Assembly (NCBI GenBank): GCA_964514055.1
Contig: CAZEPB010000014.1
Span: 1 to 49,121 of the forward strand
DNA: 49,121 bases
Direction of reading: 5' to 3'
Origin: SG8-32-3 sp964514055
Lineage (GTDB): Archaea; Thermoproteota; Bathyarchaeia; Bathyarchaeales; Bathycorpusculaceae
Below, in pieces: positions 15,608 to 24,448 of this stretch (within the stretch, counting starts at the first letter, position 1; each line of letters opens with the position of its first letter). The notes under the pieces are model-generated. The model did no database searches. It worked only from the letters and a program-made list of their open reading frames with translations, and was not told the origin of the DNA. The position numbers were made by a program, and so were the translations under genes.

Positions 15608-17779
15608 GTGAGTGAAATTCAATTACGCGTGGGAGACGCACGCCAAAGAGATGTCGGAAGAGGAATCGCCCGCATAGACCAGAGAACAATGCAGAAACTA
15701 GGCATAAGCGCAGGCGACGTAATAGAAATCAGCAACAAAAGAACAACCTCAGCCATAGCTTGGCCAGCCTACAGCGAAGACCAAAACCGCGACATCATAC
15801 GCATAGACGGATTCACACGAAAGAACGCTGGCGTAGCCATAAACGAATACGTCGTCATAAGACCAGCAAAAGTCAAAACCGCACTGAGCATAACGCTCGC
15901 GCCAGTGGACATGAGACTAAACGTTGACGACGACTTCACAAACTTCGTTAAAAACCGCCTCATGGAACGAACACTCGTTGAAGGCGACACAACCTTGGTC
16001 ATGATGCTGGGACACGCTATACCCTTCACAGTCAGCAAGACCCGTCCTCACGGCATAGTGAAAGTAACAGCGGAAACAAGACTCACAATTCTAAACGAAC
16101 CCGCACCAGAAGCAAAAGGACTGCCAAGAACCACATACGAAGACATAGGCGGCTTACACGAAGAAATCCAACGCGTCAGAGAAATGGTCGAACTCCCCCT
16201 GAGACACCCTGAACTCTTCCAAAGACTCGGAATAGACCCCCCAAAAGGCGTCCTGCTTCACGGTCCACCTGGATGCGGCAAAACCCTCTTAGCCAGAGCA
16301 GTAGCCAACGAGTCAGAAGCAAACTTCTACTCAATAAACGGCCCTGAAATCATGAGCAAATTCTACGGCGAGTCCGAAGCAAGACTGCGAGAAATATTCC
16401 AACAAGCTCAGCAGAACTCGCCAAGCATAATATTCGTTGACGAACTAGACGCCATAGCCCCCAAGCGCGAGGAAGTCACTGGCGAAGTTGAAAGACGCGT
16501 TGTCGCACAACTCCTAGCGCTGATGGACGGTTTATCTGGACGCGGAAACGTCATAGTTATAGGTGCCACCAACAGACCCAGCGCTCTTGACCCAGCGTTA
16601 AGGAGACCTGGAAGATTTGACAGAGAAATTGAGATAGGCGTTCCAGACAAACAGGGAAGATACGAAGTGCTCCAGATTCACACAAGAGGCATGCCCTTAG
16701 CCGAAGACGTTGACCTCAAAAAACTCTCAGAGCTTTCACACGGATACACAGGCGCAGACTTAGCCGCGTTAGGCAGAGAAACCGCCATGAAAGCCCTCCG
16801 CAGATACCTACCTCAAATAAACCTTGAAGAGGAACGCGTACCACCCGCCGTGCTCGAAAAAATGGAAGTGAAAATGGACGACTTCTTCAACGCTTACAAA
16901 GAAGTCACCCCCACAGCCATGCGCGAAGTGTACATAGAAGTATCCACAGTCCACTGGGACGACGTAGGCGGACTAGACGACGTGAAACAGCACCTGAAAG
17001 AAGCCGTCGAATGGCCGCTGAAAAACCCAGAAATCTTCAGCAAACTCGGAATAAAACCGCCAAAAGGAATACTACTATATGGTCCGCCTGGATGCGGCAA
17101 AACCATGCTAGCCCGCGCGGTGGCAACCGAGAGCGAAGCTAACTTCATATCCATCAAAGGACCCGAAGTCTTTTCCAAATGGGTCGGCGAATCAGAAAAA
17201 GCCATAAGAGAAGTCTTCAGAAAAGCCCGCATGGCAGCGCCTGCAGTGATATTTTTAGACGAGATGGACTCGCTTACTCCGAGGCGTGGTTTAGGCTTCT
17301 CTGACAGCGGCGTATCAGAGCGAGTTATAAGCCAGCTGCTCACAGAAATGGACGGCATCACAACCCTGCAAGACATAGTTGTCATCGCCGCCACCAACAG
17401 GCCAGACATGGTAGACTCAGCGGTCCTGAGACCTGGAAGATTTGACCGGTTGATTTACGTGCCAGAACCAGATGAAAAAAGCAGGCTTCAAATATTCAAA
17501 ATCTACACGAAAGACATGCCTCTAACCAAAGATGTGGACTTGAATCCGTTGGCCACTGCAACCAAATATTATTCAGGTGCGGACATTGAATCTCTCTGCA
17601 GGGAAGCCGCTATGCACACCCTTAGAAGAGACATAAACGCCAGAGAAGTCACTATGAAAGATTTTCAGGACGCTATGAGGGAAGTAGGTCCTTCGGTTTC
17701 GCCTGACATGGAAAAATGGTACAAGAACTTCATGCAGCAGGTTCGGCAGGTACAGAAACCGGCAACGCCCGTTGCTTAG
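15608..17779 (+). CDS. cdc48: CDC48/VAT-type AAA+ ATPase
   Basis: 723 aa. A hexameric unfoldase that extracts and unfolds proteins for the proteasome. An N-domain (residues 1-180: double-psi barrel start RVGDARQRDVGRGIARID) is followed by two AAA domains: Walker A GPPGCGKT near residues 213 and 493, Walker B IIFVDELDAIAPKR and VIFLDEMDSLTPRRG, arginine-finger regions RRPGRFDREI and LRPGRFDRLI. A GTG start at 15608 follows a strong AAGGAGG. A winged-helix gene follows after 12 bp. Confidence 0.97.
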   Translation: MSEIQLRVGDARQRDVGRGIARIDQRTMQKLGISAGDVIEISNKRTTSAIAWPAYSEDQNRDIIRIDGFTRKNAGVAINEYVVIRPAKVKTALSITLAPVDMRLNVDDDFTNFVKNRLMERTLVEGDTTLVMMLGHAIPFTVSKTRPHGIVKVTAETRLTILNEPAPEAKGLPRTTYEDIGGLHEEIQRVREMVELPLRHPELFQRLGIDPPKGVLLHGPPGCGKTLLARAVANESEANFYSINGPEIMSKFYGESEARLREIFQQAQQNSPSIIFVDELDAIAPKREEVTGEVERRVVAQLLALMDGLSGRGNVIVIGATNRPSALDPALRRPGRFDREIEIGVPDKQGRYEVLQIHTRGMPLAEDVDLKKLSELSHGYTGADLAALGRETAMKALRRYLPQINLEEERVPPAVLEKMEVKMDDFFNAYKEVTPTAMREVYIEVSTVHWDDVGGLDDVKQHLKEAVEWPLKNPEIFSKLGIKPPKGILLYGPPGCGKTMLARAVATESEANFISIKGPEVFSKWVGESEKAIREVFRKARMAAPAVIFLDEMDSLTPRRGLGFSDSGVSERVISQLLTEMDGITTLQDIVVIAATNRPDMVDSAVLRPGRFDRLIYVPEPDEKSRLQIFKIYTKDMPLTKDVDLNPLATATKYYSGADIESLCREAAMHTLRRDINAREVTMKDFQDAMREVGPSVSPDMEKWYKNFMQQVRQVQKPATPVA

Positions 17780-17791
17780 GAAGCGTGATTA

Positions 17792-18022
17792 ATGCCCGCA
17801 GTTAAGACTTGGAAAACGCGTCCTGCCTTTTTTGTTTTATTGGAAATCTTGAACAAGAAAGGCGACATGGTTGACGATGATCTCTTCGGTCAGTTGAAAG
17901 AGGAGTTTGAGGATTTAGGGTACAAAGACTTTAACGACATTCTGATGCGGCTGGAGGTCAGCGGCAAAATTCGCACCACTTCCATGTCCCGCGGAAAGAG
18001 ACGCGTCGAGCTTGTCCAATAG
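17792..18022 (+). CDS. Small winged-helix-like protein downstream of cdc48
   Basis: 76 aa from ATG 17792. Helix-rich pattern RPAFFVLLEILNKKGDMVDD, DLFGQLKEEFEDLGYKDFND, then a basic wing (GKIRTTSMSRGKRRVEL) suggests a winged-helix DNA-binding or protein-interaction domain. Small proteins of this kind are found beside cdc48 in other archaea (recollection). It is likely cotranscribed with cdc48 (12-bp gap) and with the reductase gene that follows. Confidence 0.75.
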   Translation: MPAVKTWKTRPAFFVLLEILNKKGDMVDDDLFGQLKEEFEDLGYKDFNDILMRLEVSGKIRTTSMSRGKRRVELVQ

Positions 18023-18045
18023 GCTTAACGTTAATCCTGCTCAGC

Positions 18046-19281
18046 GTGCAGCCAATGAAAAACATGCCAGATGTCATAGTTGTCGGAGGTGGTCCTGTTG
18101 GTTCCTTTGCGGCTTGGAAATTGGCTAAACTGGGCGCCGAAGTCACGGTTTTTGAGGAGCATGAGGCGATTGGTAAGCCGTCGCACTGCGCAGGGCACAT
18201 GAGCATCCGCAGCTTAAGAAACTTGGGTTTATATCCGCTTCCCAGGGAAATCGTTGAAAACACCTATTCTCAAGCCAACTTTCATTCGCCCACAGGCTTC
18301 ACGTTCTCTGTACACCTTGCTAATCCAGTCACCTGCTCCGTCAACCGTGAAGCCTTCGACAGGCACATCGCAGACAAAGCAAAAGCCGCAGGAGCACGCT
18401 ACTGTCTAAACTCGCGGGTTCAATCCCTGCTGATGGAGAATGGTGTCGTTAAGGGCGTGACGATGAAGCCAGACGCCCAAGAGGAAGAGAGGTTTCCCGC
18501 GAGAATCGTGGTTGACGCTGAGGGAATTTCGTCAAGGCTTCTACGGCAAACAGGCTTATCAGGGCTTAACGGCGGAAGACTTGTTCACGCAGTGGAAGCA
18601 GAAGTAGAAAACGTTAAAGACCTGAATTTGGACGCGGTTGAGGTTTTTCTGGGAAAAGCTTATGCACCAGGATTTTACGCGTGGCTTATGCCGAGGCGTG
18701 ATGAAACCGCAAAAGTTGGGCTTGCTACAAAAACGGGAAATCCAAAAAATTTCTTGCAACGGCTCATGCTCAAGCATCCAGTGGCTTCGAAACAGCTCGC
18801 CAAGGCGAAAATTATGCACATGGCGTTTCACCCCATAACGCTGGGCGGACCAATCGCCAAAACTTATACAAGTGGTTTTCTAGCCGTAGGCGATGCGGCT
18901 TCTCAGGTGAAGCCAACCACGGGAGGCGGCGTGGTTTTCGGGTTAACGTGCGCGGGAATAGCGGCGGAAGTTGCCGATGAAGCAGTGCGAAGAAGCGAGG
19001 TTTCCTCAGATTTCCTGCAGCGGTACCAGAAACGTTGTGCAGACACGCTGGGGTTCGACTTTAACGTGATGCTTAGGATTAGGCGGTTTCTTGATGCTCT
19101 TTCTGATGAGAAGGTTGACGAGGTTTTGCGGTTCTGCGCCAGAATAGGTTTGGATAAAACGTTGGCGAACGTGGAAGAGATAGATTTTCAGGGACAGCTG
19201 CTTCTCAAAATCTTAACTAAGCCTGCCATGTTTGCCGCTTTGGCTTACTTCCTTAAGCTTTACTTGTCAGAAAGCCCTTAA
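18046..19281 (+). CDS. Geranylgeranyl reductase family FAD-dependent oxidoreductase
   Basis: 411 aa. The family saturates the isoprenoid chains of archaeal membrane lipids (digeranylgeranylglycerophospholipid reductase). The FAD-binding GGGPVGSFAAWKLAKLGAEV is near the N-terminus, with CAGHMS and the second dinucleotide-site motif GFLAVGDAASQVKPTTGGGVVFG at about residue 283. The start is one of GTG 18046, ATG 18055 or ATG 18064; none has a clear ribosome site. It lies 23 bp after the winged-helix gene. Other family members act on different polyprenyl substrates. Confidence 0.9.
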   Translation: MQPMKNMPDVIVVGGGPVGSFAAWKLAKLGAEVTVFEEHEAIGKPSHCAGHMSIRSLRNLGLYPLPREIVENTYSQANFHSPTGFTFSVHLANPVTCSVNREAFDRHIADKAKAAGARYCLNSRVQSLLMENGVVKGVTMKPDAQEEERFPARIVVDAEGISSRLLRQTGLSGLNGGRLVHAVEAEVENVKDLNLDAVEVFLGKAYAPGFYAWLMPRRDETAKVGLATKTGNPKNFLQRLMLKHPVASKQLAKAKIMHMAFHPITLGGPIAKTYTSGFLAVGDAASQVKPTTGGGVVFGLTCAGIAAEVADEAVRRSEVSSDFLQRYQKRCADTLGFDFNVMLRIRRFLDALSDEKVDEVLRFCARIGLDKTLANVEEIDFQGQLLLKILTKPAMFAALAYFLKLYLSESP

Positions 19282-19506
19282 ATAAATAAGTAAAACTACA
19301 GCAAATTTTCCATATATCTTAGTACATTGAAGTCTGTATACCTTTTTCTCCAGAAATAATTCAATATATTTGGATCCACGAAAAAAATTAACGTACGCCA
19401 CTCTTGGGCTTGAATGGTTGGCTCTAACGTTCTCTTATCTTATTTGCCCCTGCTCTCTTCTATTCTGCTCTCACAACCCAACCCCACTAAACTGTACCGC
19501 AGTTAT

Positions 19507-19998
19507 TTATCGTATTTTTAGTTTGAGGTTAAGCATCTCCCCTTTTTTGAAACCCATAGCATGGTAGAATTGCATCAAGTCCCAGTCATTCCAGTTTGCT
19601 AAGGTGTAAACGACGTTCACTCCTTCTATCGTCGGTTTTTCCGCTCCAGCTACTCCTGGGATTCTTTCTCTTCCGCTATGCTTAAAATTTTCAATCAGCG
19701 CGTTAAACAAGGCTCTTCCAATGCCGCGGCGTTGGTATTCTGGATCGACTCCCAAGGTGTCAATCCACCCGATGGTATCGGGCACCCCAAACTCCCATCC
19801 ACTTACATAGCCCATTATGAAACCAACAACCTTATCGTCTAACTCTGCAACTAATGCAGGGCGAGGATATACATCAGCATACGCAATCTTTCTTTTCCAG
19901 AAGGCTCGCCTTTCTTTTCCCAATACCTTTTTATCGATTTCCACTACTGCGTCCAAGTCATTTTCATTTAAAACTCTAATCTTCACTTCATTCAACAT
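19507..19998 (-). CDS. GNAT-family N-acetyltransferase
   Basis: 163 aa. The acetyl-CoA-binding motif A is seen as IDTLGVDPEYQRRGIGRALFNALIE, with a C-terminal LMQFYHAMGFKKGE typical of RimI-like GNATs. The substrate, protein N-terminus or small molecule, cannot be assigned. ATG at 19998 is preferred over TTG 20016, because AGGAGGGA lies 8-9 nt before it. A 225-bp gap (19282-19506) separates it from the reductase; I see no gene there. Confidence 0.87.
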   Translation of the reverse strand: MLNEVKIRVLNENDLDAVVEIDKKVLGKERRAFWKRKIAYADVYPRPALVAELDDKVVGFIMGYVSGWEFGVPDTIGWIDTLGVDPEYQRRGIGRALFNALIENFKHSGRERIPGVAGAEKPTIEGVNVVYTLANWNDWDLMQFYHAMGFKKGEMLNLKLKIR

Positions 19999-20147
19999 AA
20001 TACAGTCCCTCCTCAATTACAATTGATGCCCGCTTAAAGATAAGACTTTTTTATCTGGAGCAAACACCTGTTGCTTAGACGGCTAAAGCGAGCGCTATCC
20101 TTAAAATCTCAGGCGAACAACCTGTTAGGGAAAGGCGGGAAAAGCAC

Positions 20148-20510
20148 ATGAGCGAGTTCGAGTACAAGCAAGTCATAGTATTTCGTAGCGATTTGAAGCT
20201 TAGTAAAGGAAAAATCGCTGCTCAAGCTGGACACGCTGCGGTTTCCGCGGCGCAGGAAGCTCACAAACGCTACAGAAGCTGGTGGGACGCGTGGCTCTTC
20301 GAAGGGCAACGCAAGGTAGCGGTTAAAGTGAAGGATGAAAAAGAGCTTTTAGAGCTTGAAGAGCAAGCTAAAGAGTTAGATTTGCCCAACGCGCTGATTG
20401 TTGACAAGGGTCTCACGGAGGTTCCTCCAGGCACGGTTACGTGTTTGGGGATTGGTCCCGCTCCCGCAGGAAAAGTTGACAGGTTAACTGGCGATCTTCC
20501 CTTATTGTAA
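20148..20510 (+). CDS. pth2: Peptidyl-tRNA hydrolase, Pth2 family
   Basis: 120 aa, the archaeal/eukaryotic Pth2 type, which releases tRNA from peptidyl-tRNAs dropped by ribosomes. Signature: KQVIVFRSDLKLSKGKIAAQ then AGHAAVSA, and the C-terminal GLTEVPPGTVTCLGIGPAP. The start is ATG 20148, with GGCGGG upstream. truD begins 8 bp after its stop, so both belong to one tRNA-related operon. Confidence 0.96.
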   Translation: MSEFEYKQVIVFRSDLKLSKGKIAAQAGHAAVSAAQEAHKRYRSWWDAWLFEGQRKVAVKVKDEKELLELEEQAKELDLPNALIVDKGLTEVPPGTVTCLGIGPAPAGKVDRLTGDLPLL

Positions 20511-20518
20511 AAAGGCGT

Positions 20519-21898
20519 ATGGAATTGCCTGTTCCGAGAATCGACAAGTCCCTTGGCATCGACGTTTACGCCACCGAAACCGCTGGCATCGGCGGGGTTA
20601 TTCGGGAGTCTGTGGATGATTTTGTGGTTAAAGAGGTTCTTGTTGACGGCTCCAAAGCCACAATTGAAAAAGCGGAGAAACAGGTTTTGGGAGCGTCACC
20701 GTCCAAGCAGCGGTACTTGCTGTGTGTTTTGGTTAAGTGTGATTGGGACACATTCATAGCCCTCAGAAACATCGCGAAGCATCTAGGCGTAAGTCAGAGG
20801 CAGATTCAAATCGCGGGCATAAAAGACGCAAAAGCTGTCACGGCTCAGCACATCACCATCGAACAAGCTTCAATGGAAGACATCGCAAAAGTTAACGTTA
20901 AAGACATCAAAGTCCGCCCTGTTGGATACGTCCGTGACAAACTCTCGACGTACTATCTTCTGGGTAACAGCTTTACCATAAGAATCAAAGCGATTAAACT
21001 TTCAGAATCAACCATTGAAAAACGAATAACTGAAACAGCCAGAGCCCTTGACGCCGTTGGCGGGATTCCGAACTTTTTTGGGCACCAACGCTTCGGAACA
21101 ACTCGCCCAATAACGCATTTGGTGGGGAAAGCCATTGTTGAAGGAGACTTTGAAGAAGCTGCAATGCTTTTTCTGGCTAAGCCAAGCGTTCACGAACATC
21201 CTTCGTCCAGAAACGCCCGCAAAGAACTACAATCAACACAGAATTTCAAGCAGGCGCTGCAAAACTTTCCCAAACAACTCCGCTATGAGCGACTAATGCT
21301 CATCCATTTAGTTGATAAACCAGCTGATTTCGTTGGCGCCTTTAGGCGATTGCCCGTTAAGCTTCAGACGCTTTTTGTTCAAGCGTACCAGTCGTACCTG
21401 TTTAATCGTTTCTTAAGTGAGAGAATCAAAAACGGTTTTTCTTTGGGCAAGGCTGAAGTTGGAGATTACGTGGTGAACGTGGAGCGTTCAGGCTTGCCTA
21501 TGGTCAACGTGGCTAAAGTTGCTGGCGCAGAAAACGTCAAGGCGACTAACGAACTGGTCAAGGCGGGAAGAATGCGCGTTGCATTGCCGCTCATCGGAAC
21601 AAAACGTAGACCTTCGCAAGGGGTTATGGGGCAAATAGAGAGGCAAATAATAGAGGAAGAAGATGTAGAAACGGAAAAATTCAGAGTTGACGCGATTCCT
21701 GAGACCAGCGGAAGAGGCGGGTTGCGCGCAGTTGTTGCTCCAATCAAGAACTTCAAGATGAATGGCATTTTAGCCTATGCCGCCAATCAGAGAGAGCGTC
21801 AAACTGACTTGAGTTTCATGTTGTTGCGTGGCTCATACGCAACCGTGCTTCTCAGGGAGATAATGAAGCCGAGTGATCCGATAAAGGCTGGCTTTTAG
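20519..21898 (+). CDS. truD: tRNA pseudouridine synthase D
   Basis: 459 aa. TruD (Pus7 family) isomerises uridine 13 of tRNA. The catalytic segment IAGIKDAKAVTAQH holds the likely nucleophile Asp103. Further family marks are GGIPNFFGHQRFGTTRPITH and the C-terminal RGGLRAVVAPIKNF. Start ATG 20519, 8 bp after pth2. The insert between the catalytic halves is of normal archaeal length. Confidence 0.95.
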   Translation: MELPVPRIDKSLGIDVYATETAGIGGVIRESVDDFVVKEVLVDGSKATIEKAEKQVLGASPSKQRYLLCVLVKCDWDTFIALRNIAKHLGVSQRQIQIAGIKDAKAVTAQHITIEQASMEDIAKVNVKDIKVRPVGYVRDKLSTYYLLGNSFTIRIKAIKLSESTIEKRITETARALDAVGGIPNFFGHQRFGTTRPITHLVGKAIVEGDFEEAAMLFLAKPSVHEHPSSRNARKELQSTQNFKQALQNFPKQLRYERLMLIHLVDKPADFVGAFRRLPVKLQTLFVQAYQSYLFNRFLSERIKNGFSLGKAEVGDYVVNVERSGLPMVNVAKVAGAENVKATNELVKAGRMRVALPLIGTKRRPSQGVMGQIERQIIEEEDVETEKFRVDAIPETSGRGGLRAVVAPIKNFKMNGILAYAANQRERQTDLSFMLLRGSYATVLLREIMKPSDPIKAGF

Positions 21899-21985
21899 TC
21901 TTGTGGGACAGTCTGTGCGCAGTGGCTTGTGGTAACGCTGATAAGTAAGAAAACGAGATTAGTACTCGTAGAAGGCATTTTTGGA

Positions 21986-22561
21986 ATGGCAACCGAACAA
22001 AAAGCAGTCGTGCCAGTGCATAAACCCGACGTTAAGGAAAAAATCTTCTTTTTAATCTCGGGCTTACTGGTGAGCGTGCCTTTCACCCTGTTTTTCTCAA
22101 ATTATGCAGACTCCTTTTGCGTAGTTTTGCCGATGTTTTACGCAGAAGTGTGCTCCGCAGTCATTGTTGCGCCATTCATCGAAGAGTTCGCCAAAGTTTT
22201 CCCATTGTACTATCGCCACGGCGAAACAGAAAGGTCCATCATGACCTTGGCGATTCTGACGGGATTAGGATTCGGCGTCACCGAGTTTGTACTTTACGTT
22301 TTCACCTTAGGCGCATCTCCCATTTCCAGAATCCCCGGCGTAATTTTTCATGCCTCCAGCGCTGGCATAACTGCTTATGGCATAGCTAAGAAGAAGCCTC
22401 TGCGGTTTTACCTCATCGCTGTTTTGCTGCATTTAACAAACAACCTGTTTGCTCTGCTCGGCGCCTCCCTCTTGTATTTACCTGCGGTAGCCGTTTTGGT
22501 TGCGACCTATCTTTTGGCGTGGCGTCTTTACCAACGAACCTCAGCAACCATAGTCGTTTAG
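21986..22561 (+). CDS. PrsW-like intramembrane metalloprotease
   Basis: 191 aa with about six hydrophobic segments. Motifs of the PrsW/CPBP-related group: EEFAKVFPLYYR (EExxK) in an early membrane segment, GFGVTEFVLYVF, RIPGVIFHASSAGITAYG (His) and LLHLTNN (His), together the expected metal and catalytic residues. In bacteria PrsW performs site-1 cleavage of an anti-sigma factor; archaeal substrates are unknown. ATG 21986 is chosen over GTG 21929, since the extra 19 residues are polar and lack a ribosome site; this is not certain. It converges with nadM. Confidence 0.82.
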   Translation: MATEQKAVVPVHKPDVKEKIFFLISGLLVSVPFTLFFSNYADSFCVVLPMFYAEVCSAVIVAPFIEEFAKVFPLYYRHGETERSIMTLAILTGLGFGVTEFVLYVFTLGASPISRIPGVIFHASSAGITAYGIAKKKPLRFYLIAVLLHLTNNLFALLGASLLYLPAVAVLVATYLLAWRLYQRTSATIVV

Positions 22562-22592
22562 CTCAACCGTGTGAATTCTTGAAATAGGCTGG

Positions 22593-23117
22593 TTAGATTT
22601 TGTCGGTCCTGTTCAAGTCCCGAAGCCTGTTGACACCGTCTATTTCGTTTATAAAATCAGCCACGCTCTTGGGAACAAGCTTTGTCCAGCTTTCTCCTTT
22701 GAGCATTTTTTCTCGGACAAGAGTTGACGTGTAAAGTTTTCTTTGGAAGAACCGTATGCTCTTGACTTTGTATCCAGCTTCCATGAAGAGCCTGCGCGTT
22801 AAGGGCTCGTTAGAGTAGACTATGTCGAAGTGCGGCGTGTAACCTTCAAGAGCTGACACCCACAGCATGTGCAGGTGCACATCTGGCACGGGAACAACCC
22901 AAAGTCTCGCATATTCCACTTTTGCCTCTTCCAGCGCGCGACGAACCATAACGAGCCGTTCGCCTGCGGTGAAGGGGTTGTGGATGTTGTGGCTGTACTG
23001 GGCGCTGCCTATGACTATCGCGAGTTCTTCAACTTCCTTCAAAACATCTTTTATGGCTTCAAGGTGTCCTAAATGAAAAGGCTGAAATCTTCCGACGTAA
23101 AGTCCGCGCTTAACCAT
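22593..23117 (-). CDS. nadM: Nicotinamide-nucleotide adenylyltransferase, archaeal type
   Basis: 174 aa. It joins NMN and ATP to form NAD+. The nucleotidyltransferase motif GRFQPFHLGHLEAI is near the N-terminus and the second signature is FFQRKLYTSTLVREKML (xSTxxR). ATG at 23117 has GGGGAG about 8 nt upstream and gives the family N-terminus MVKRGLYVGRFQPFH; a longer frame to 23186 is judged to be untranslated. The TATA-like TTTATATAG inside composite element D (23243-23271), read on this strand, is placed to serve as its promoter. Confidence 0.95.
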   Translation of the reverse strand: MVKRGLYVGRFQPFHLGHLEAIKDVLKEVEELAIVIGSAQYSHNIHNPFTAGERLVMVRRALEEAKVEYARLWVVPVPDVHLHMLWVSALEGYTPHFDIVYSNEPLTRRLFMEAGYKVKSIRFFQRKLYTSTLVREKMLKGESWTKLVPKSVADFINEIDGVNRLRDLNRTDKI

Positions 23118-23242
23118 GTAATGCTCCCCACACCTTTGAGGTTGACCGCAACCTGCATTTATGATTTGCGATTCGAAAACACACAAGCCTGTCTACGCAG
23201 TTTCATCCGAGACGTTGTTTCAAACACAAGTCTACACCAAAG

Positions 23243-23271
23243 TTCAATCTATATAAAGGGGGGGTATAGAC
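23243..23271 (+). repeat. Dispersed TATA/G-tract composite element, copy D
   Basis: TTCAATCTATATAAAGGGGG followed by GG and TATAGAC. It shares with copy C the CTATA/TATAG inverted repeat around a G-tract, and also a looser downstream match (AGCAnAACAGT). It sits between nadM and nikR, whose coding strands both run leftward here, so if it acts as a promoter on the minus strand it would serve nadM. Confidence 0.55.
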
Positions 23272-23303
23272 TGTTCCAAGCATAACAGTGCGTGTTTGTT
23301 CGC

Positions 23304-23719
23304 TTATAGTGTTATGGCTGTGAATTTTAGTTCTTTCACGCCTTTCTTGGTGGTGAGTTCTTGGCTTAGGTTTCGGATGTGGTTGGCTTGACCTTTGACA
23401 GCGATTATTTCCATGCATTTGTCCTTGGTTAAGTGCAGGTGCATGGTAGAAGTTACTACGTTTTCGAATTTGTGTTGGGCTTCAACGATTTGATTCAGCA
23501 AGCCAGCTTATTCAGGTAGTAAACCAGTGTGATGGTGCCTGCGATTTTTCCTGTTTCTGTACGAGTCCATTTGTAGTCGCTTATGAAGTTGCGAAAAACG
23601 TCGTGTGCAGCCTTTGAGCGGCTTTCGTAGCCCATGGCTTTCCAAGAATCGTCGAAGGTTCTAACTAGTGATGGGGGAAGAGAAACGCTGAATCGTGTTA
23701 CGCCCTTAGATGAAGTCAT
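23304..23719 (-). pseudogene. nikR: NikR-type nickel-responsive regulator, frameshifted
   Basis: NikR represses nickel uptake when Ni is bound. The 5' part (ATG 23719) encodes the ribbon-helix-helix half (GVTRFSVSLPPSLVRTFDDS) and GTITLVYYLNK; the 3' part (to 23304) resumes at LLNQIVEAQHKFENVVTSTM and HLHLTKDKCMEIIAVKG, with the His/Cys metal-site residues. The frames meet near 23495-23510. One missing base (AATAAGCTGG for AATAAGGCTGG), or a -1 slip, would restore NKAGLLNQ. All expected residues are otherwise present, so this is a recent mutation, a sequencing or assembly error, or recoding. Confidence 0.85.
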
Positions 23720-23769
23720 TTTGCGTTCACTGTTGAAGTTTAAATGGGCAAAAGCGTATAACTCTATTC

Positions 23770-23799
23770 AGTGTTACGTTTCAAGAAAAATATAACACT
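23770..23799. promoter_or_regulatory. NikR-type operator in front of the ECF S-component gene
   Basis: AGTGTTA, 16 bases, TAACACT: a perfect 7-bp dyad with the same 16-bp spacer as the known E. coli NikR operator (GTATGA-N16-TCATAC). It lies 17 bp before the ATG at 23817 and just downstream of a TATA-like GTATAACT (about 23755-23762), where it would block transcription. nikR itself is divergent, 50 bp away. The spacing and adjacency make the assignment strong, though unproven. Confidence 0.75.
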
Positions 23800-23816
23800 A
23801 AAAGCAGGGCAGAAAA

Positions 23817-24320
23817 ATGAAAAAAACAAAAACCATCGCCTTCATCGCAATCATGGCAGCACTCGCCAACGTCATGTCCCTGCCACCACTCGCCATCCCA
23901 CTCCAAATAGGCGGATACACATCAGCAGTCCACTTCTTCCAGCTAGCCATCTTCCTATGCGGCATCCTAGCTGGTCCCTACGCAGGTTTGCTCAGCGGAG
24001 CTGTCGGCAGCCTGTACATGAGCGTAACTAAAATCCCGTTTGTGGTTGGCGGAATCGCCATATTAGGCTTCAGCGTGGGATTGTTTGCCAAAAAAGTCAG
24101 GCCTGTTTTTGCGGGTTTGCTGGCTTGGCTGGTTCAGGCGCCATACGTTTTAGTAACCGATTACGTTTGGTTCACGCTTTTCGTGGGAAACTCTTCAGCC
24201 ACGGCTTGGGCGATAGTTGTGCCGATAATGGTGAATTTGACGTTACAGGCGGTAATCTGCACTGTTTTAGCTGACGTCATAATTCACTACTTGAAGCGAA
24301 CTGGAATAAACTTAGGTTAA
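23817..24320 (+). CDS. ECF transporter S-component-like membrane protein
   Basis: 167 aa with about six membrane segments: IAFIAIMAALANVMSLPPLA, FQLAIFLCGILAGPYAGLLSG, VVGGIAILGFSVGLFA, LLAWLVQAPYVLVTDYVW and a final one near VICTVLADVIIHYL. The AxxNVMSxPPLAIP start and GPYAGLLSGAVGSLYM segment are typical of substrate-binding S components of energy-coupling-factor vitamin or metal importers. It lacks the MHIMEG start of CbiM-type Ni/Co components. The NikR-type operator upstream suggests nickel-related transport. No EcfA or EcfT genes are seen in the window. Confidence 0.75.
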   Translation: MKKTKTIAFIAIMAALANVMSLPPLAIPLQIGGYTSAVHFFQLAIFLCGILAGPYAGLLSGAVGSLYMSVTKIPFVVGGIAILGFSVGLFAKKVRPVFAGLLAWLVQAPYVLVTDYVWFTLFVGNSSATAWAIVVPIMVNLTLQAVICTVLADVIIHYLKRTGINLG

Positions 24321-24448
24321 CAAGGGCAAACGTGGGAGGCAACTGGTAATTTGCGTTTTCTCCATTTCAGGTTTCATGCGAACCGCAGGTCGGAAACACG
24401 CTATATAATTTATATATATACAAAAAGCAATGAAGTACAGAGGATAAC

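Noticed and set aside
19370..19567. 65-codon open frame near the GNAT gene
   Set aside because: It overlaps the 3' end of the GNAT gene on the other strand, has no start context, and looks like chance.
23281..23316. CATAACA ... TGTTATG inverted repeat at the end of nikR as a second NikR operator
   Set aside because: The spacer is 22 bp, not 16, and it lies at a 3' end; more likely chance or a weak terminator.
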